From positions 1 through 64,000 of the forward strand of contig NZ_PYOO01000011.1 in NCBI RefSeq assembly GCF_003026395.1: a stretch of DNA of 64,000 nucleotides, given 5' to 3'. The notes under the pieces are model-generated. The model was not told the origin of the DNA and did not search any database. It worked only from the letters and a program-made list of their open reading frames with translations. Shown here one piece after another: positions 1-9,687 of this stretch (positions are counted from its first letter, which is position 1; every line of letters starts with the position of its first letter). Source of the stretch: Photobacterium iliopiscarium (lineage in GTDB: Bacteria; Pseudomonadota; Gammaproteobacteria; Enterobacterales; Vibrionaceae). Both the position numbers and the translations under genes were made by a program.

Positions 1-188
1 GAGATTATGCGGTATTAGCTATCGTTTCCAATAGTTATCCCCCACATCAGGGTATATTCCCAGGCATTACTCACCCGTCCGCCGCTCGTCAGCATTGATA
101 GCAAGCTATCAATCTGTTACCGCTCGACTTGCATGTGTTAGGCCTGCCGCCAGCGTTCAATCTGAGCCATGATCAAACTCTTCAATTA
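1..188 (-). rRNA. rrs: 16S rRNA, 5' part (rrn operon leaves the window at the left)
   Basis: The reverse strand carries the standard 16S 5' end, including the universal 8-27 primer region (its complement lies near 162-184), followed by the first variable region. The mature 5' end is placed near 188 by comparison with E. coli; the exact base is not visible. The V1 hairpin, near 96-118 on the plus strand, and the following conserved stretch resemble Photobacterium. The rest of the operon lies outside the window. Confidence 0.97.
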
Positions 189-276
189 AAGTTTTGTTGT
201 TTCTTTCGAAACGGCTCAATAAATACTGACTTTAATACCAACTCTTTATAAATAAAGAATGTAATTTTAAAGCTTT

Positions 277-297
277 TTATCATTTAAAAAATGATAA
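277..297 (-). other. Hairpin in the 16S leader
   Basis: A perfect 9-bp AT-rich inverted repeat (TTATCATTT / AAATGATAA) with a 3-nt loop lies in the transcribed leader, about 90 nt upstream of mature 16S. There is no U tract, so it is not a terminator. It may be part of the leader fold or of a processing structure; function is inferred only from position. Confidence 0.4.
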
Positions 298-424
298 TTA
301 AATAACTGTGCCAAACAATCTTCTCTATAAATAGATTAGGTTATTTGTATTGGTCACTCAGTTTATTGATAAATCTTTCGACTTAACTATTCAGTGAGTG
401 CCCACACAGATTGCATGGTCAAAT

Positions 425-436
425 TGTTAAAGAACA
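425..436 (-). promoter_or_regulatory. rrn boxA antitermination element
   Basis: On the reverse strand the 12-mer TGTTCTTTAACA is followed by ATTT. This is one base from the E. coli rrn boxA (TGCTCTTTAACA) and lies in the expected leader position between promoter and 16S. It is the RNA site recognised by NusB/NusE for rrn antitermination. Confidence 0.85.
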
Positions 437-485
437 TCCTGATTTCGTTGCTAGCCAATGACTTGCTCCGTATCAGTGAGGTCGC

Positions 486-513
486 ATTATAGAGACTTCG
501 ATCACATTGGCAA
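486..513 (-). promoter_or_regulatory. rrn P1-type sigma70 promoter
   Basis: On the reverse strand there is a -35 TTGCCA (508-513), a 16-bp spacer and a perfect -10 TATAAT (486-491), followed by a GC-rich GCGACC discriminator. The 16-bp spacer and GC discriminator are hallmarks of growth-rate and ppGpp-controlled rRNA promoters. An A/T-rich tract upstream (about 518-545) fits an UP element. Confidence 0.85.
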
Positions 514-545
514 GCGTTAATTTTCAAAAATATCAAAAAAAATGC

Positions 546-976
546 GCCTTAGTACAGACAGTAACCAAATTTTAAAGATGCGATTTAAAAGGCATCATTA
601 ATCTTCTTTTCTATACTTGTAAACTTGCATTAATGAATGGCCTATTTATAACAAAAAGATAAACACGCTGTATAAATAGAACAAAAATGTCAAAATATTC
701 ACTAAATAAGAACAAAAACACATAAATAGCAGCAATGCTTTGTTAAAAAAACTTAAATTCACACAACAATAAAAACAGTAAAAACAATTGGTAATAAAAA
801 GGTAACTTATAAATACTAATTATTCATATCTTATTGGTATGATAAATTCCCTCATGTCATATAATGGTGACATGCGTCACAAACAAAGCTAGTCCTTATG
901 TTAGGATTCAGCCCTTTCATTAATTGGCATTTCATTTGCCTCTTTAATTATAATTGAAAGTTATACAGGATTTTCT
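546..976. other. AT-rich spacer between rrn and tsgA
   Basis: No gene is seen. The stretch is strongly AT-rich and separates the leftward rrn promoter from rightward tsgA. The only structured element I can name is the CRP-like dyad at 866-881. Confidence 0.6.
866..881 (+). promoter_or_regulatory. CRP-like site upstream of tsgA
   Basis: GGTGA-N6-TCACA matches the CRP consensus TGTGA-N6-TCACA at nine of ten defined positions. It lies about 96 bp before the tsgA start, which fits an activator site. No binding data exist here; this is a sequence match only. Confidence 0.45.
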
Positions 977-2164
977 ATGACAAACCAGAATCGCATCCTT
1001 CTGACGTGGATAAGCTTCTTATCCTATGCCCTAACTGGATCTCTGATTATCGTCACCGGTATCGTTATGGGAGATATTGCCAAGTATTTTGATTTACCAA
1101 TATCAAGCATGAGCAATACGTTCACTTTCCTTAATACCGGTATTTTAATCTCTATCTTCCTTAATGTTTGGTTGATGGAAATTGTTCCCCTCAAACGCCA
1201 GCTCATTTTTGGTTTCATTCTCATGCTATTAGCAATTCTTGGCCTTATGTTTGGTCATAATATTGCTATTTTCTCTGGCTGTATGTTTGTTTTAGGTGTT
1301 GTGAGTGGTATTACCATGTCAATTGGTACTTATTTAATCACTCATATTTATGATGGCAAGGAACGAGGTTCACGCTTACTATTTACTGATTCATTTTTCA
1401 GTATGGCGGGTATGATTTTTCCTATCATTTCTGCAGCAGTATTAGCACATCACATGCAATGGTATTGGGTATACGCTGCAATTGGTGTTATCTACCTTGC
1501 TATTTTCATCTTAACCTTGATGTCTACCTTCCCTGTATTAGGAAAAGATGCGCCTCAAGAAGCGGCAACGAATGAACCAAAAGAAAAATGGGGATTGGGT
1601 GTTCTATTCTTAGCGATTGCAGCTTTATGTTACATCTTAGGGCAACTTGGCTTTATTTCTTGGATCCCTGAATACGCAACTAAAAGATTAGGCTTATCTA
1701 TTAGTAGTGCAAGCCAATTGGTAAGTTACTTCTGGGGTGCTTATATGATTGGTATGTGGATTTTCAGTGTCTTGCTAAAGAAATTCGACCTTCATTATTT
1801 TGTGGTTGTTTTATCAGGCTTGGCAACAGTACTAATGTATCTATTTAATAAAGATACTGATCCACATAATCTTATCTACATTATTTCAGCGCTTGGCTTT
1901 ATCAGTAGTGCTATTTATACCACTATTATTACCTTAGGCTCACAGCAAACTAAAGTATCCTCACCAAAATTAGTTAACTTTATTCTGCTATGCGGCACGA
2001 TTGGTACAATGTTAACTTTCGTTGTAACGAGCCCTATCGTTAAAAACTATGGCACACATGCTGCTTTAGTTACCGCGAATGCTCTTTATGCTGCTGTGTT
2101 TGTTATGTGTGTATTAGTTGGTTTTGTTACCAAACACCGTATCAATAGTCACGATGGTCACTAA
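977..2164 (+). CDS. tsgA: TsgA family MFS transporter
   Basis: A 395-residue major facilitator superfamily protein with about 12 hydrophobic segments. The opening residues and stretches such as [29 protein letters not shown] and TLGSQQTK look very close to E. coli TsgA (393 aa). The start follows a good ribosome site (CAGGA, 6 nt before the ATG). The family is named for a Salmonella tellurite- and selenite-related phenotype; its natural substrate is not established, so only membrane transport can be claimed. The gene stands alone, with its own terminator downstream and a CRP-like dyad upstream. Confidence 0.93.
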   Translation: MTNQNRILLTWISFLSYALTGSLIIVTGIVMGDIAKYFDLPISSMSNTFTFLNTGILISIFLNVWLMEIVPLKRQLIFGFILMLLAILGLMFGHNIAIFSGCMFVLGVVSGITMSIGTYLITHIYDGKERGSRLLFTDSFFSMAGMIFPIISAAVLAHHMQWYWVYAAIGVIYLAIFILTLMSTFPVLGKDAPQEAATNEPKEKWGLGVLFLAIAALCYILGQLGFISWIPEYATKRLGLSISSASQLVSYFWGAYMIGMWIFSVLLKKFDLHYFVVVLSGLATVLMYLFNKDTDPHNLIYIISALGFISSAIYTTIITLGSQQTKVSSPKLVNFILLCGTIGTMLTFVVTSPIVKNYGTHAALVTANALYAAVFVMCVLVGFVTKHRINSHDGH

Positions 2165-2180
2165 TAAAAAATAGCATAAT

Positions 2181-2209
2181 AAAAAAGCCTCATCTTTGAG
2201 GCTTTTTTT
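2181..2209 (+). terminator. Terminator of tsgA
   Basis: Stem AAGCCTCA / TGAGGCTT with loop TCTT, an A-rich 5' flank and a T7 tract. The A tract on the other side makes it potentially bidirectional, between convergent tsgA and lysS. Confidence 0.85.
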
Positions 2210-2217
2210 ATAATCAA

Positions 2218-2245
2218 ATAAAAGCAGCGATAAGGCTGCTTTTAT
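2218..2245 (-). terminator. Probable terminator of lysS
   Basis: An 11-bp perfect stem (core AAAGCAGC / GCTGCTTT) with a 6-nt loop, just past the lysS stop on the reverse strand. The following U tract is weak, so it may act together with the hairpin at 2181-2209. Confidence 0.6.
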
Positions 2246-2252
2246 TCATTCA

Positions 2253-3761
2253 TTAATTATTGTTATTAGGACGCATTGATGGGAATAAAATCACATCACG
2301 AATAGTATGTGCGTTAGTAAATAACATCACTAAGCGATCAATACCAATCCCTTCACCTGCTGTTGGCGGTAAACCAAACTCTAGTGCTCGAATATAATCT
2401 TCGTCATACTGCATTGCTTCGTCATCGCCAGCGTCTTTAGCGTCCATCTGTGCTTTAAAACGAGCATCTTGGTCTTCTGCATCATTAAGCTCAGAGAAGC
2501 CATTCGCAACTTCACGACCACCAACAAAAAACTCAAACCGATCAGTTAAGAATGAATCTTCATTACTGCGACGTGCTAATGGAGAAATGTCAGCAGGGTA
2601 GCCAGTAATAAAGGTCGGTTGAATTAGCTGAGGTTCAGCCGTTTCACCAAAGATTTCCTCTAATAACTGACCGCAAGTCCAGAATGTTTCAACCGTTAAG
2701 CCAACTTCACGAGCAATATCTGCCATTAATTCACGATTTTTAACATCATCATAAGTTAACGCTTGAATACGTGCATTGTCTTTAGTGTAGTACTGAATTG
2801 CCGCTAGCATTGTCATACGAGTATAAGGACCATTAAACTCAATAACATGTTCACCATAAGGTAATGCGGTATTACCACAAAGATCTTTAGCAATTGAACT
2901 TAATAAGCTTTCTGTAAAATCAATCAAATCATTGTAATCAGAATACGCCATGTAGAATTCCATCATGGTAAATTCTGGATTATGGCGTGGTGATAAACCT
3001 TCATTACGGAAGTTACGGTTAATTTCAAACACACGCTCAAAACCACCAACAACTAAACGCTTTAAGTAAAGCTCAGGCGCGATACGAAGGTACATATCAA
3101 TATCTAACGCATTATGGTGCGTCACAAAAGGTCGAGCAGATGCACCGCCAGCAATCGGGTGCATCATTGGTGTTTCAACTTCCATAAATTGTTGTTTGAT
3201 CATGAATTGACGAATCGCAGCAACCACTTTTGAACGCATAATCATGGTATTGCGTGATTCTTCATTAATGATCAAATCAACATAACGTTGACGGTAACGT
3301 TGTTCTTGATCTGTTAGGCCATGGTATTTTTCAGGTAATGGACGCAATGCTTTAGTTTGTAATTCATACTGATCCATATTGACATAGAGTTCACCACGAT
3401 CTGAACGGTGTAACTGGCCTTTCACACCAATAATGTCGCCAATATCTAACCCATGATATTGTTCTTTTAATTGTTCTTGAACTTGCTTATCTGCATAAAC
3501 TTGAATTCGACCAGAGACATCTTGTAATACAAGGAATGGACCACGTTTAGCCATAATACGACCAGCGACAGCTGTTGTATAAGTAGTATTAATTAAATCT
3601 TCCTTCGATTTATTCTCGTATTCGCTAATTAATTCATTGGCTAATTTCAATCGACGAAAAGTATTAGGGTGACCATTAGCTTTGCTTGATTTACGAATAT
3701 GATCAAGTTTTGCTCGACGTTCTGCAATGAGCCTGTTTTCATCAACTTCAATATCTAACAT
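2253..3761 (-). CDS. lysS: Lysyl-tRNA synthetase, class II
   Basis: This 502-residue enzyme charges tRNA-Lys with lysine. An N-terminal OB-fold anticodon-binding domain (about 65-150) precedes a class II catalytic core. Motif 2 is around 250-270 ([20 protein letters not shown]) and motif 3 near 470-490 ([10 protein letters not shown]). Length is normal (E. coli LysS/LysU are 505). The ATG has an AAGG ribosome site 6 nt upstream. It is divergent from cadC. In E. coli the acid- and heat-inducible paralogue lysU is the copy near cadBA, while lysS follows prfB. Here no prfB is adjacent, so this copy may be the lysU-like one or the only one; the window cannot tell. Confidence 0.95.
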   Translation of the reverse strand: MLDIEVDENRLIAERRAKLDHIRKSSKANGHPNTFRRLKLANELISEYENKSKEDLINTTYTTAVAGRIMAKRGPFLVLQDVSGRIQVYADKQVQEQLKEQYHGLDIGDIIGVKGQLHRSDRGELYVNMDQYELQTKALRPLPEKYHGLTDQEQRYRQRYVDLIINEESRNTMIMRSKVVAAIRQFMIKQQFMEVETPMMHPIAGGASARPFVTHHNALDIDMYLRIAPELYLKRLVVGGFERVFEINRNFRNEGLSPRHNPEFTMMEFYMAYSDYNDLIDFTESLLSSIAKDLCGNTALPYGEHVIEFNGPYTRMTMLAAIQYYTKDNARIQALTYDDVKNRELMADIAREVGLTVETFWTCGQLLEEIFGETAEPQLIQPTFITGYPADISPLARRSNEDSFLTDRFEFFVGGREVANGFSELNDAEDQDARFKAQMDAKDAGDDEAMQYDEDYIRALEFGLPPTAGEGIGIDRLVMLFTNAHTIRDVILFPSMRPNNNN

Positions 3762-3882
3762 AATATGCCTTCGTCTATTAATCGTTTTATAAAATGTATG
3801 TAATCGAATATTTATTTAAAAAAAATATATTTATAATCCAATTACGGGCTTTCTTTAAAATAAATAATCACAAAATAAAAAA

Positions 3883-3898
3883 CGTGATGAACATCACA
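3883..3898 (+). promoter_or_regulatory. CRP-like site between lysS and cadC
   Basis: CGTGA-N6-TCACA matches the CRP consensus at nine of ten defined positions. It is 122 bp upstream of lysS and 152 bp upstream of cadC, so it could serve either divergent promoter. Inferred from sequence only. Confidence 0.5.
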
Positions 3899-4049
3899 AA
3901 ATACTGTAAATTGGTTAATTATTTTATTTTCTCAATTAAAAATGAAATATGAAATTACCATTAACGCTAGAATAATAAATACCATCTATATATAAAAGCA
4001 AATAATATAGAATTAATTTCATCACAATAATTAACAGAATTAAAACAAA

Positions 4050-5516
4050 ATGGCTTGGGTAAATTATAAAATTAATAACTGGTTATTAATCACAACAGAA
4101 AACTGTTTATATAAATCAGGGAAAAATTATATTCTCGAACCTAGAATAACTAAATTATTAGCATTTTTAGCTCAACATCAAGGTATTGTATTTACACGAG
4201 ATGAATTAATTGAAAATGTTTGGGATGGTGCAGTTGTTAGTGAGCAAGTAGTAACACAATCTATTTTTGAATTACGCAAAACACTAAAAAAAATGGATGA
4301 AGATCATTGGATTATTACTATACCTAAACGAGGTTATAAACTTGATATCGACGTACAACAAATATATGTCGATCCTAATACGGGTTTTAAACTAGAAGAG
4401 TTTCACTCGTCACACGAGCATACAAATGATACTTTAATACATGCTTCGTTCCCTGCGGGCCCTATGACTCGTGCTTTTAACGAAACATCAAAAGAAACTC
4501 CGTCGGTTACAGTCAATAACTCAAATACGATCAAGTGGAATCATTGGTTTTTTGATTTCTGCATTTTAACTATGCTATTGATAACTATACTATTCATAAG
4601 CTGGAGCAATGAAAAGGTTGTTCTTCCTATCTCGGTATTAAACCCACGCTTAATTCACATTGAATCACCACCACAATCTGCAGATAATCAACTTTCTTCA
4701 ATCGCTAATATAATAAAAGATTCGTTGTTTACATCTACAAATTATATCAGTAGTTTTAGCACTCAACCTAATGCGGGAAAAACACTCTCTTTATATGTAA
4801 ATCAGCAACACCAACTGCATATTGAATTATTTAATAATATTTCACAAACAATTATGTTACAAAAAAACATTCATATCGATCGTAATAATGCTTACACCGT
4901 AATTAATGGTCTACTTAATGAATTAATACAATCTCTAAATTATAATCACAAAAGTATTAACAACAACCTCAGTTTTACGAATACGAATACATTATATAAC
5001 TATCTAGAATTACCGAGTGCCATCAATAATGACGGCAATGCTAATATGCATTACATTGATAGCATAAATAAACTCATTAAATCGAATCCTTATAATAGTT
5101 ATTTATTAGCAAAGAGATATATTGCTTATTCAATTATGCTTACTATTAATAATAAAGAAACATCTATGCCTATATTAATGAATTATGGCAAAGCATTAGA
5201 AAAAAGCATTACCAATAACCCACTATTTCTTTCTAGCGAAATATATAACGCATTAGCACTTCATAATCTTTATCAAGGTGATTTAGTTGAATCTGAACAT
5301 TATTTATCACTTGCTGCATTACAATCTAAACAAAATACAGCATTAGGTTATATTTTATTAGGAAAAATAAGTCAGCTTACCCATAGAACAAAACAAGCTG
5401 ATGAATTCTATAGTATGGCTATGTATTTAGATCCTTCAAAAGAAACACTACAACTCTGTGAAAAATTGGTTTTCATATCACAAATACACACATCTAAATC
5501 CACGCCTCGGCATTAA
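4050..5516 (+). CDS. cadC: CadC-like membrane-integrated transcriptional activator of cadBA
   Basis: A one-component regulator expected to sense low pH and lysine and activate the adjacent cadBA. Residues 1-100 form an OmpR/ToxR-type winged helix (RDELIENVWDG, SEQVVTQSIFELRKTL, IPKRGYKL). A linker to about 164 leads to one membrane segment (166-185), then a 300-residue periplasmic domain with tetratricopeptide-like helices near its end. Length is 488 versus 512 in E. coli. The periplasmic part has only one cysteine (Cys470), so the E. coli Cys208-Cys272 disulphide switch is absent. The ATG has no clear Shine-Dalgarno, and the gene is more AT-rich than cadB and cadA. Confidence 0.88.
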   Translation: MAWVNYKINNWLLITTENCLYKSGKNYILEPRITKLLAFLAQHQGIVFTRDELIENVWDGAVVSEQVVTQSIFELRKTLKKMDEDHWIITIPKRGYKLDIDVQQIYVDPNTGFKLEEFHSSHEHTNDTLIHASFPAGPMTRAFNETSKETPSVTVNNSNTIKWNHWFFDFCILTMLLITILFISWSNEKVVLPISVLNPRLIHIESPPQSADNQLSSIANIIKDSLFTSTNYISSFSTQPNAGKTLSLYVNQQHQLHIELFNNISQTIMLQKNIHIDRNNAYTVINGLLNELIQSLNYNHKSINNNLSFTNTNTLYNYLELPSAINNDGNANMHYIDSINKLIKSNPYNSYLLAKRYIAYSIMLTINNKETSMPILMNYGKALEKSITNNPLFLSSEIYNALALHNLYQGDLVESEHYLSLAALQSKQNTALGYILLGKISQLTHRTKQADEFYSMAMYLDPSKETLQLCEKLVFISQIHTSKSTPRH

Positions 5517-5972
5517 AATATAAAACGATGAAATGAACCTTTTTTGTATGTTCTATTTTTTATAACTACGGTGATTTTTAATCAAATACATCTCCTCACT
5601 ATTTATATATTTCCACTCGTTTTTACTATTGGTCTGAATAATGACGTTACATAAACGATTTAATTAGTGATAACTCAACCATTATATGAATTATGAAACG
5701 ATCATTATTTAATTGATAAATAAATTATTTTTTCACATACCATTTAAGCTATTGATTATTAAGGCATCAAAAATAAAATAAATTAAAAAAAAACAAAATT
5801 ATTATTTTTCAATCTTTGAGTAGAAGGTTATTTAATTAACTTTCCTATCTGCTGTAGATTAAATCGAAGTTATTCGACATTGATGATAACTAAAGCAAAA
5901 CATAGTCATTATCACTGTCGTTAAATATGTTTAACCACATGAAATATTATTATATTTTTTGGAGATTGTTGC
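5517..5972. other. cadC-cadB intergenic region
   Basis: 456 bp of very AT-rich DNA with no gene. By analogy with E. coli it should hold the CadC-dependent cadBA promoter and CadC-binding regions, which are AT-rich and not defined by a crisp motif. I could not assign promoter boxes. A good GGAGA ribosome site precedes cadB. Confidence 0.5.
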
Positions 5973-7325
5973 ATGTCATCCGATACGTCAAAAAAAATAG
6001 GCTTAGTTGCCTGTACTGGTGTTGTAGCTGGTAACATGATGGGTAGTGGTATTGCTCTATTGCCCTCGACATTGGCAAAAGTAGGTTCTATATCTATTTA
6101 TAGCTGGATTATTTGTTTAATTGGCGCGTTATCATTAGCTTTTGTTTACGCTCGCTTAGCAACCAATAACCCACAAGAAGGCGGCCCAATCGCATACGCT
6201 GGTGAAGTTTCTCCTGCTTTTGGTTTCCAAACAGGTGTACTTTACTACCACGCAAACTGGATTGGTAACCTTGCAATTGCAATTACTGGGGTGTCATACC
6301 TTTCTGTGTTCTTCCCAATTTTGAATAACACTATTCCAGCGGCGATTGCTACTATTGCTTCAGTATGGATATTTACCATTATAAACTTGCTTGGTGGTTC
6401 TTGGGTAAGTCGCTTATGTACTCTAGGTTTAGTCTTAATACTAGTACCGATTGTGGGTACTGCGGTTGTTGGTTGGGGGCATTTTGATGCGACAACTTAC
6501 ATGCAAAACTGGAATACATCACACAGCTCAAATTCACACGCAATTGTAAGTGCAGTATTAATTACTTTATGGTCATTTGTAGGTGTTGAATCGGCTGCCG
6601 TCTCATCTGGTATGGTGAAAAATCCGAAAAAAACCGTTCCACTAGCAACCTTACTCGGTACGATTATTGCCGGTGTTATCTATATCCTATCAACCCAAGT
6701 TATTGCTGGTATGTTCCCAGCGTCTGAAGTTGCCGCTTCTGGTGCACCATTTGCACTAGCGACAACAGCAATCTTCGGAGCTTGGACTGCGCCATTTGTT
6801 GCAGCATTTACCGCTTTAGCGTGCTTTACATCTCTAGGTTCTTGGATGATGTTAGTCGGCGAGGCAGGCAAACGTGCAGCTCGTGACGGTAACTTCCCCG
6901 CTGTTTTTGGTGAAACAGACAAAAATGGTGTTGCGAAAAAAGGCTTAGTGCTTGCTTCTATCATGATGACTATCCTTATGATTGCTATCACGCTATTTAG
7001 CTCAAGTGACAGTCATGCATCTAACCTATTTGATATTTTAACCTCAGATGCAGTGTTACTAACTATGCTGCCTTACTTCTACTCTGCGGTTAACTTAATT
7101 CGTTACGAAGGTATGACAACGCGCAATGTGTTTGTAATGTTATTTGCAGGTGTTGCATGTATCTTCTGTTTCATCGCCCTTATCGGTGCTGATCCATCTG
7201 CATTAGCTGCAACTTTCGTTGTTTCACTTGCTATCTTCATGTTCTACGCTCGTAAACTTGGTTTCCGCCAACACTTACAATTAGAACAACAAGAGCAAGC
7301 AAACAAAGTCGCACAATCACACTAA
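5973..7325 (+). CDS. cadB: Lysine/cadaverine antiporter CadB
   Basis: An inner-membrane exchanger of the APC superfamily that imports lysine and exports cadaverine, removing protons together with CadA. The 450 residues (E. coli 444) include about 12 membrane segments. The opening substrate-binding helix carries GNMMGSGIALLP, followed by the family's EGGPIAYAGE and YYHANWIGN stretches. It starts after GGAGA and is followed by cadA in the same direction, with a strong hairpin in the gap. Neighbours cadC and cadA make the assignment firm. Confidence 0.95.
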   Translation: MSSDTSKKIGLVACTGVVAGNMMGSGIALLPSTLAKVGSISIYSWIICLIGALSLAFVYARLATNNPQEGGPIAYAGEVSPAFGFQTGVLYYHANWIGNLAIAITGVSYLSVFFPILNNTIPAAIATIASVWIFTIINLLGGSWVSRLCTLGLVLILVPIVGTAVVGWGHFDATTYMQNWNTSHSSNSHAIVSAVLITLWSFVGVESAAVSSGMVKNPKKTVPLATLLGTIIAGVIYILSTQVIAGMFPASEVAASGAPFALATTAIFGAWTAPFVAAFTALACFTSLGSWMMLVGEAGKRAARDGNFPAVFGETDKNGVAKKGLVLASIMMTILMIAITLFSSSDSHASNLFDILTSDAVLLTMLPYFYSAVNLIRYEGMTTRNVFVMLFAGVACIFCFIALIGADPSALAATFVVSLAIFMFYARKLGFRQHLQLEQQEQANKVAQSH

Positions 7326-7349
7326 ATATAAATCCTCTTAAATATTATC

Positions 7350-7391
7350 AAGGCGCACGATTACACCTCCCAAATTGGAGTGGTGCGCCTT
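7350..7391 (+). promoter_or_regulatory. Strong hairpin in the cadB-cadA gap
   Basis: Outer stem AAGGCGCAC / GTGCGCCTT (9 bp, perfect) with an inner CTCC / GGAG stem. Only a broken U run (TTTGTTT) follows. It resembles a partial terminator or an mRNA-stabilising stem that would set the cadB:cadA ratio. The ribosome site and ATG of cadA follow directly. Confidence 0.6.
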
Positions 7392-7415
7392 TGTTTACCT
7401 TGGAGATATTCAACA

Positions 7416-9548
7416 ATGAATACCATTGCAATATTAAATAATTTAGGCGTATTTTTCAAAAAATACCCAGTACAAGAATTAGAACAAGCATTAGCAACTC
7501 GTGGTTATAAAGTTGTCTATCCAGTTGATGACAAAGATTTAATTAAACTACTTGAAATGAACCCTCGTATCAGTGGTGTTATTTTTGACTGGGATACATA
7601 TTCATTAGATTTATGCCAACAAATTAACCAAATTAACGAAAAACTACCGTTATATGCATTTGCTAATGAGCATTCGACTTTAGATATTAATTTAGCGGAT
7701 CTTCGCTTAAATATTTACTTCTTTGAATATTGCCTTGGTAGTGCTTCTGATATTGCACATAAAATTGAGCAAGCAACTGAAGACTACAAAGACAGTATTC
7801 TACCGCCACTAACAAAAGCATTATTTAACTACGTTGATGAAGCTAAATATACTTTCTGTACACCTGGTCACATGTCAGGTACGGCATTCAACAAGAGCCC
7901 TGTCGGCAGTATCTTCTACGATTTTTATGGTGCGAATACCTTCAAGGCTGATATTTCAATTTCAATGCCAGAACTCGGTTCACTATTAGATCACTCAGGT
8001 CCACACAAAGAAGCTGAAGAGTACATTGCGCGTACGTTTAACGCTGATCGTTCTTACATTGTGACTAACGGTACATCAACTGCCAACAAAATTGTGGGTA
8101 TGTTCTCAGCACCGGCTGGTAGCACAGTATTGATTGACCGTAACTGTCATAAATCATTAACTCATATGATGATGATGACCGATGTTGTGCCAATTTATTT
8201 CCGCCCAACACGTAATGCTTACGGTATTTTAGGTGGCATTCCTAAGAGTGAATTTAGCCGCGAAGTGATTGCAGAGAAAGTAGCTAACACACCAGGCGCA
8301 ACTAAACCTGGCTATGCGGTTATTACTAACTCAACTTATGACGGTTTGTTCTATAACACCCAATTTATCAAAGAATCATTGGATACTAAGTTCATTCACT
8401 TTGATAGTGCTTGGGTACCTTACACTAACTTTAACCCTATTTACGAAGGTAAGTGTGGTATGAGTGGTGAAGCAATGCCGGGTAAAGTGTTCTATGAAAC
8501 ACAATCAACTCATAAATTATTGGCAGCATTCTCACAAGCATCAATGATCCATGTGAAAGGTCAATTGGAAGAAGAATCTTTCAACGAAGCCTTTATGATG
8601 CATACTTCAACCTCACCACAATACGGTATTGTGGCGTCAGCTGAAATTTCTGCAGCAATGATGCACGGCAACGCAGGTCGTCGTTTAATTCAAGATTCAA
8701 TCGATCGCGCTATTCGTTTCCGTAAAGAAATCAAAAAATTACGTTCAGAATGTGACGGTTGGTTCTTTGATGTATGGCAACCAGAAAACATCGATACCAC
8801 TGAATGTTGGAACCTAAAACCAAATGAGAAATGGCATGGTTTCAAAAATATCGATGAAGATCATATGTTCCTTGATCCAATCAAGATCACACTGCTAACA
8901 CCAGGAATGAACGAAGACGGCGAACTTGATGCTTCAGGTATTCCTGCATCACTTGTTGCTAAATTCCTTGATCAACATGGTATCGTCGTAGAAAAAACAG
9001 GTCCATATAGCCTATTATTCTTGTTCTCTATCGGTATCGATAAGCCAAAAGCAATGCAGCTACTACGTGCTCTAACTGAGTTTAAACGTGGTTATGATCG
9101 TAATATGACCATTAAGTCATTCTTACCAGCATTATTTAAAGAAGATCCTCAATTCTACACCAATATGCGTGTGCAAGATCTTGCTCAAGGTATTCACGAC
9201 TTAACCGTTAAATACCAATTACCAGATCTAATGTACAAAGCGTTTGATGTGTTACCAGAAATGAAGATGACACCACATGATGCATGGCAACAAGAGCTAC
9301 GCGGCGAAGTGCGTGAGATCCCATTAGCTGAAATGGTTAATGAAATCAGTGCCAATATGATCTTGCCTTACCCTCCAGGTGTACCTGTAGTGCTTCCTGG
9401 TGAAATGGTAACAGAGCAATCTCGCCCAGTATTAGATTTCCTTGAGATGCTATGTGAAATTGGTAATCACTTCCCAGGCTTTGAAACAGACATTCACGGT
9501 GTTTACAACGTTGATGGTGTATACAAAGTGAAAGTGATCAAACAGTAA
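7416..9548 (+). CDS. cadA: Inducible lysine decarboxylase CadA
   Basis: A PLP-dependent acid-stress enzyme that converts lysine plus a proton to cadaverine and CO2 in the cytoplasm. I chose the ATG at 7416, after GGAG (7402-7405), over the longer frame, because the protein then begins MNTIAIL like the family and has 710 residues (E. coli 715). Order: N-terminal wing/receiver-like domain (1-130), PLP core (130-560) and C-terminal domain. The PLP lysine sits in STHK at residue 367, the same number as in E. coli. LigT-like and RIO genes downstream are unrelated. Confidence 0.96.
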   Translation: MNTIAILNNLGVFFKKYPVQELEQALATRGYKVVYPVDDKDLIKLLEMNPRISGVIFDWDTYSLDLCQQINQINEKLPLYAFANEHSTLDINLADLRLNIYFFEYCLGSASDIAHKIEQATEDYKDSILPPLTKALFNYVDEAKYTFCTPGHMSGTAFNKSPVGSIFYDFYGANTFKADISISMPELGSLLDHSGPHKEAEEYIARTFNADRSYIVTNGTSTANKIVGMFSAPAGSTVLIDRNCHKSLTHMMMMTDVVPIYFRPTRNAYGILGGIPKSEFSREVIAEKVANTPGATKPGYAVITNSTYDGLFYNTQFIKESLDTKFIHFDSAWVPYTNFNPIYEGKCGMSGEAMPGKVFYETQSTHKLLAAFSQASMIHVKGQLEEESFNEAFMMHTSTSPQYGIVASAEISAAMMHGNAGRRLIQDSIDRAIRFRKEIKKLRSECDGWFFDVWQPENIDTTECWNLKPNEKWHGFKNIDEDHMFLDPIKITLLTPGMNEDGELDASGIPASLVAKFLDQHGIVVEKTGPYSLLFLFSIGIDKPKAMQLLRALTEFKRGYDRNMTIKSFLPALFKEDPQFYTNMRVQDLAQGIHDLTVKYQLPDLMYKAFDVLPEMKMTPHDAWQQELRGEVREIPLAEMVNEISANMILPYPPGVPVVLPGEMVTEQSRPVLDFLEMLCEIGNHFPGFETDIHGVYNVDGVYKVKVIKQ

Positions 9549-9576
9549 TATCGACTCTCGATACAACGACGATTAG

Positions 9577-9604
9577 GGCATGCTTTGAGCATGCCTTTTT
9601 TTTA
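9577..9604 (+). terminator. Terminator of cadBA
   Basis: Perfect 7-bp stem GGCATGC / GCATGCC with loop TTTGA, followed by a run of eight or more T. Confidence 0.9.
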
Positions 9605-9687
9605 ATTATTTTGTTATCACTCTAACAAAAATGCATTCTAAAAAGGTATAAAGTGTCATATCACTGATTTTAAAGCAGAACATTGAA

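Noticed and set aside
7380-7415. A 12-residue N-terminal extension of CadA
   Set aside because: It starts within the intergenic hairpin; the internal ATG has GGAG and places the PLP lysine at 367.
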